Shown: positions 5,480-6,984 of the stretch, in pieces
Position numbering within the stretch: position 1 is the stretch's first letter
Layout of the letters: each line of letters starts with the position of its first letter
From: CAZPLZ01 sp964587525
GTDB lineage: Bacteria; Oederibacteriota; CAKKQC01
Length of the DNA stretch: 6,984 nucleotides
NCBI GenBank assembly: GCA_964587525.1
Contig: CAZPLZ010000172.1
Span: forward strand, 1 to 6,984
Reading direction: 5' to 3'
Notes under the pieces: generated by a model
Told to the model about the DNA's origin: nothing
The model's input: only the letters and a program-made list of their open reading frames with translations
The model's database searches: none
Position numbers and translations under genes: made by a program

Positions 5480-6984
5480 CGCCGGCCTGCCCTGGTTATC
5501 GCCGGCTGTCCCGAATAAAATTTTTCCCAATATTCTTGCACCTGGGGATTGTCGGGATCTACAGCGTAAGCTTTCCTGGCAGCCTCTTGAGCCGAGCCGT
5601 AGGCCTCCACCTTCCGGTAGCACATGGAGATGGCGATGAATACGGCACTCGCCTTCGGCTGGGCTGCCAAGGCAAGATCGAGATGCCGCGCAACATCGTG
5701 GAGCCGGTGCACGCGAAACGCTTGGTTGGCGAATGTCACGTGATACATCGCCTGAACGTCGTTCAGAACCCCGGGGGCATAGACTGCGTGTGCGATTTTG
5801 AGAAGCTCCGCTGCCCGGTTAAGTCTTCCATGTCTCAAACACACCATCGCATACTTTGCAACTGAGTTTTCCGAGATGTAACCGCAGCGCAGCGCTTTCT
5901 CATACTCGCTGGCCGCTTGCTCGTCATCCCGAACCATCTGCGCAAAATGCGCCGTGGTCTCGTGGAAAACGCCGATCCCCTCAAAGGCGGGCTTAAAGGC
6001 GCGAAGGGCCTCCATCACCTCGGCATGCCCCTCGGCCCCAATCTTGCCTTTCAGCGCGTGCGGCCTGATGGGTTCTGAAAACATTCCCTCAGTTCCCGGA
6101 AGCGCCGCCAGGAGGGGTGTTGGCGGATGCGGCCGCCGGTCAAGCCGCCACACGTAAAAGCTCCCATTGTCGAGATCAATCAAGGGTGGAGATTCAACGA
6201 GTGTGGCATACGTTTCGAAGAATTGGCGGTATAACTTGAATTGCTCTGATTTCCAAGGAAGTCCCGGAAACACGCGGAACACCTGATAGAGGCCTGTCAC
6301 CGGGTTATAGACCACCGCGGTGATGCCGAACTGCCTGTACTTTTTTCGTAACTCCGCCGGGGAGGAAGCCTCGCGGGACCACTTCCAAACTGGCGAGACC
6401 GCAAACACATTTGGCGCCATCACCCGGCAGGGCAATTCCAGGTGCCGCGCCTCTCCTACGAAGAGCGCCCTCTCACCAGGTTTCACCACGCGCTTCAGTG
6501 TTGCCTTCAGCAAGTGAAAGGATGTCAATTCAGCCCGGAGGTATGTCTCGCGACTCATCTGCCCGGCAAACCGCAACCAGGACTCCGCGGTTAGGCTATC
6601 GGTAAACCCCACTGCGGCCAGCGTCAGCCCGAAGGAGCCAGCCGCCAGCACTCCACGCAGCCGAGGGCCCAGCCCAGGGAGCCGGGACAGGTGAAGACCG
6701 AGGAGCACGCACAGCAGCACGGTGGTGGCAAGCAGGTACCGGGTCACGGCGGAGATGAACTGTAGTCCCACGGTGCCCGCCAGCACGACCGCCCTGAGCC
6801 AGCGGACTTCAAAGGAGCCGGCGGGGCTGAGGAAGAGCCAGGGAACCAGGCAAGCCAGGCCCAGTGAGCCGATCGGGAGCCAGGATGAGGCCCCGGCCCG
6901 GGCCAGGAGGTCCAGCCACGCGCTGGGGTGGAATTGGGCAAAGAGGGTGTAGGCGTGGTAGTGCGCGCTGGCTACCTCCGGGGT
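5476..6984 (-). CDS. Polytopic membrane protein, GT-C glycosyltransferase-like, with C-terminal TPRs (5' partial)
   Basis: The frame is open to the right edge of the window with no stop, so the visible 502 residues are the C-terminal part of a longer gene. A GTG at 6786 lies within a hydrophobic region and is unlikely to be the true start. Hydrophobic segments lie at visible residues 35-52, 64-80, 84-99 and 111-126. The second and third flank TRYLLATTVLLC (81-92), a pattern common in the last helices of GT39/ArnT-like transferases that use lipid-linked sugars. After the membrane part comes a soluble extracytoplasmic region with GERALFVGEARH (170-181), FGITAVVYN (219-227) and YVWRLDRR (277-284), an arrangement often seen in such proteins. 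Four TPR-like helix pairs follow at about 341-371, 374-403, 409-444 and 446-479 (last one with AARKAYAVDPDNP). The catalytic N-terminal loop is outside the window, so activity is inferred. The stop overlaps the nuclease start as GTGA. Confidence 0.82.
   Translation of the reverse strand, partial: TPEVASAHYHAYTLFAQFHPSAWLDLLARAGASSWLPIGSLGLACLVPWLFLSPAGSFEVRWLRAVVLAGTVGLQFISAVTRYLLATTVLLCVLLGLHLSRLPGLGPRLRGVLAAGSFGLTLAAVGFTDSLTAESWLRFAGQMSRETYLRAELTSFHLLKATLKRVVKPGERALFVGEARHLELPCRVMAPNVFAVSPVWKWSREASSPAELRKKYRQFGITAVVYNPVTGLYQVFRVFPGLPWKSEQFKLYRQFFETYATLVESPPLIDLDNGSFYVWRLDRRPHPPTPLLAALPGTEGMFSEPIRPHALKGKIGAEGHAEVMEALRAFKPAFEGIGVFHETTAHFAQMVRDDEQAASEYEKALRCGYISENSVAKYAMVCLRHGRLNRAAELLKIAHAVYAPGVLNDVQAMYHVTFANQAFRVHRLHDVARHLDLALAAQPKASAVFIAISMCYRKVEAYGSAQEAARKAYAVDPDNPQVQEYWEKFYSGQPAITRAGRR

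Noticed and set aside
5480..5623. N-terminal extension of the zinc hydrolase to the far-upstream start at 5623
   Set aside because: It would lie inside the TPR-encoding gene and bury the signal peptide. GTG 5479 with the GTGA overlap gives a conventional exported protein whose processing exposes the required Trp.
5476..6786. The TPR membrane protein as a complete 436-residue gene starting at GTG 6786
   Set aside because: The frame continues open to the window edge and encodes another membrane helix upstream, so the gene is truncated by the window, not complete.

Overview
The window is GC-rich bacterial DNA, almost fully coding, with short intergenic gaps, stop/start overlaps and exported envelope proteins of Gram-negative type. 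I see no rRNA, tRNA, CRISPR array or transposase. The phylum cannot be fixed from the sequence. The mix of FlgD-type Ig repeats, a TPR-tailed GT-C-like membrane protein and a dispersed-palindrome type repeat resembles uncultivated environmental lineages, but that is only an impression.

Left half, plus strand: the tail of an unidentified reading frame (1-174) is followed by a PfkB/ribokinase-family sugar or nucleoside kinase (221-1123). Next comes a 65-bp double-palindrome element (1162-1226), then an ABC transporter ATPase (1223-2014) and its permease (2011-2766) of the nitrate/sulfonate/taurine type, joined by an ATGA overlap. No substrate-binding protein gene is present, so the substrate is unknown. 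The palindromic element contains both the Shine-Dalgarno sequence and the GTG start codon of the ATPase gene.

Right half, minus strand, reading from the right edge leftwards: a large membrane protein with a GT-C glycosyltransferase look and a C-terminal TPR domain (5476-6984, running off the window), an exported S1/P1 nuclease / zinc phospholipase C family enzyme (4457-5479), a membrane-anchored TlpA/ResA-type thioredoxin (3869-4444), and an exported protein with three FlgD-like Ig domains (2758-3942). Spacing is -4 bp (GTGA overlap), 12 bp, and an overlap of up to 74 bp whose extent depends on an unresolved start codon. The tight spacing suggests one operon devoted to the cell envelope, in which the thioredoxin could service the paired cysteines of the nuclease and the Ig protein (inference).

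The two transcription units converge and overlap tail-to-tail by 9 bp, leaving no room for an intergenic terminator. The most distinctive signals are the double palindrome, whose two units show compensatory stem changes and which supplies a gene start, the mixed P1-nuclease/phospholipase-C zinc-ligand pattern of the nuclease, and the missing conventional start for the FlgD-Ig gene.
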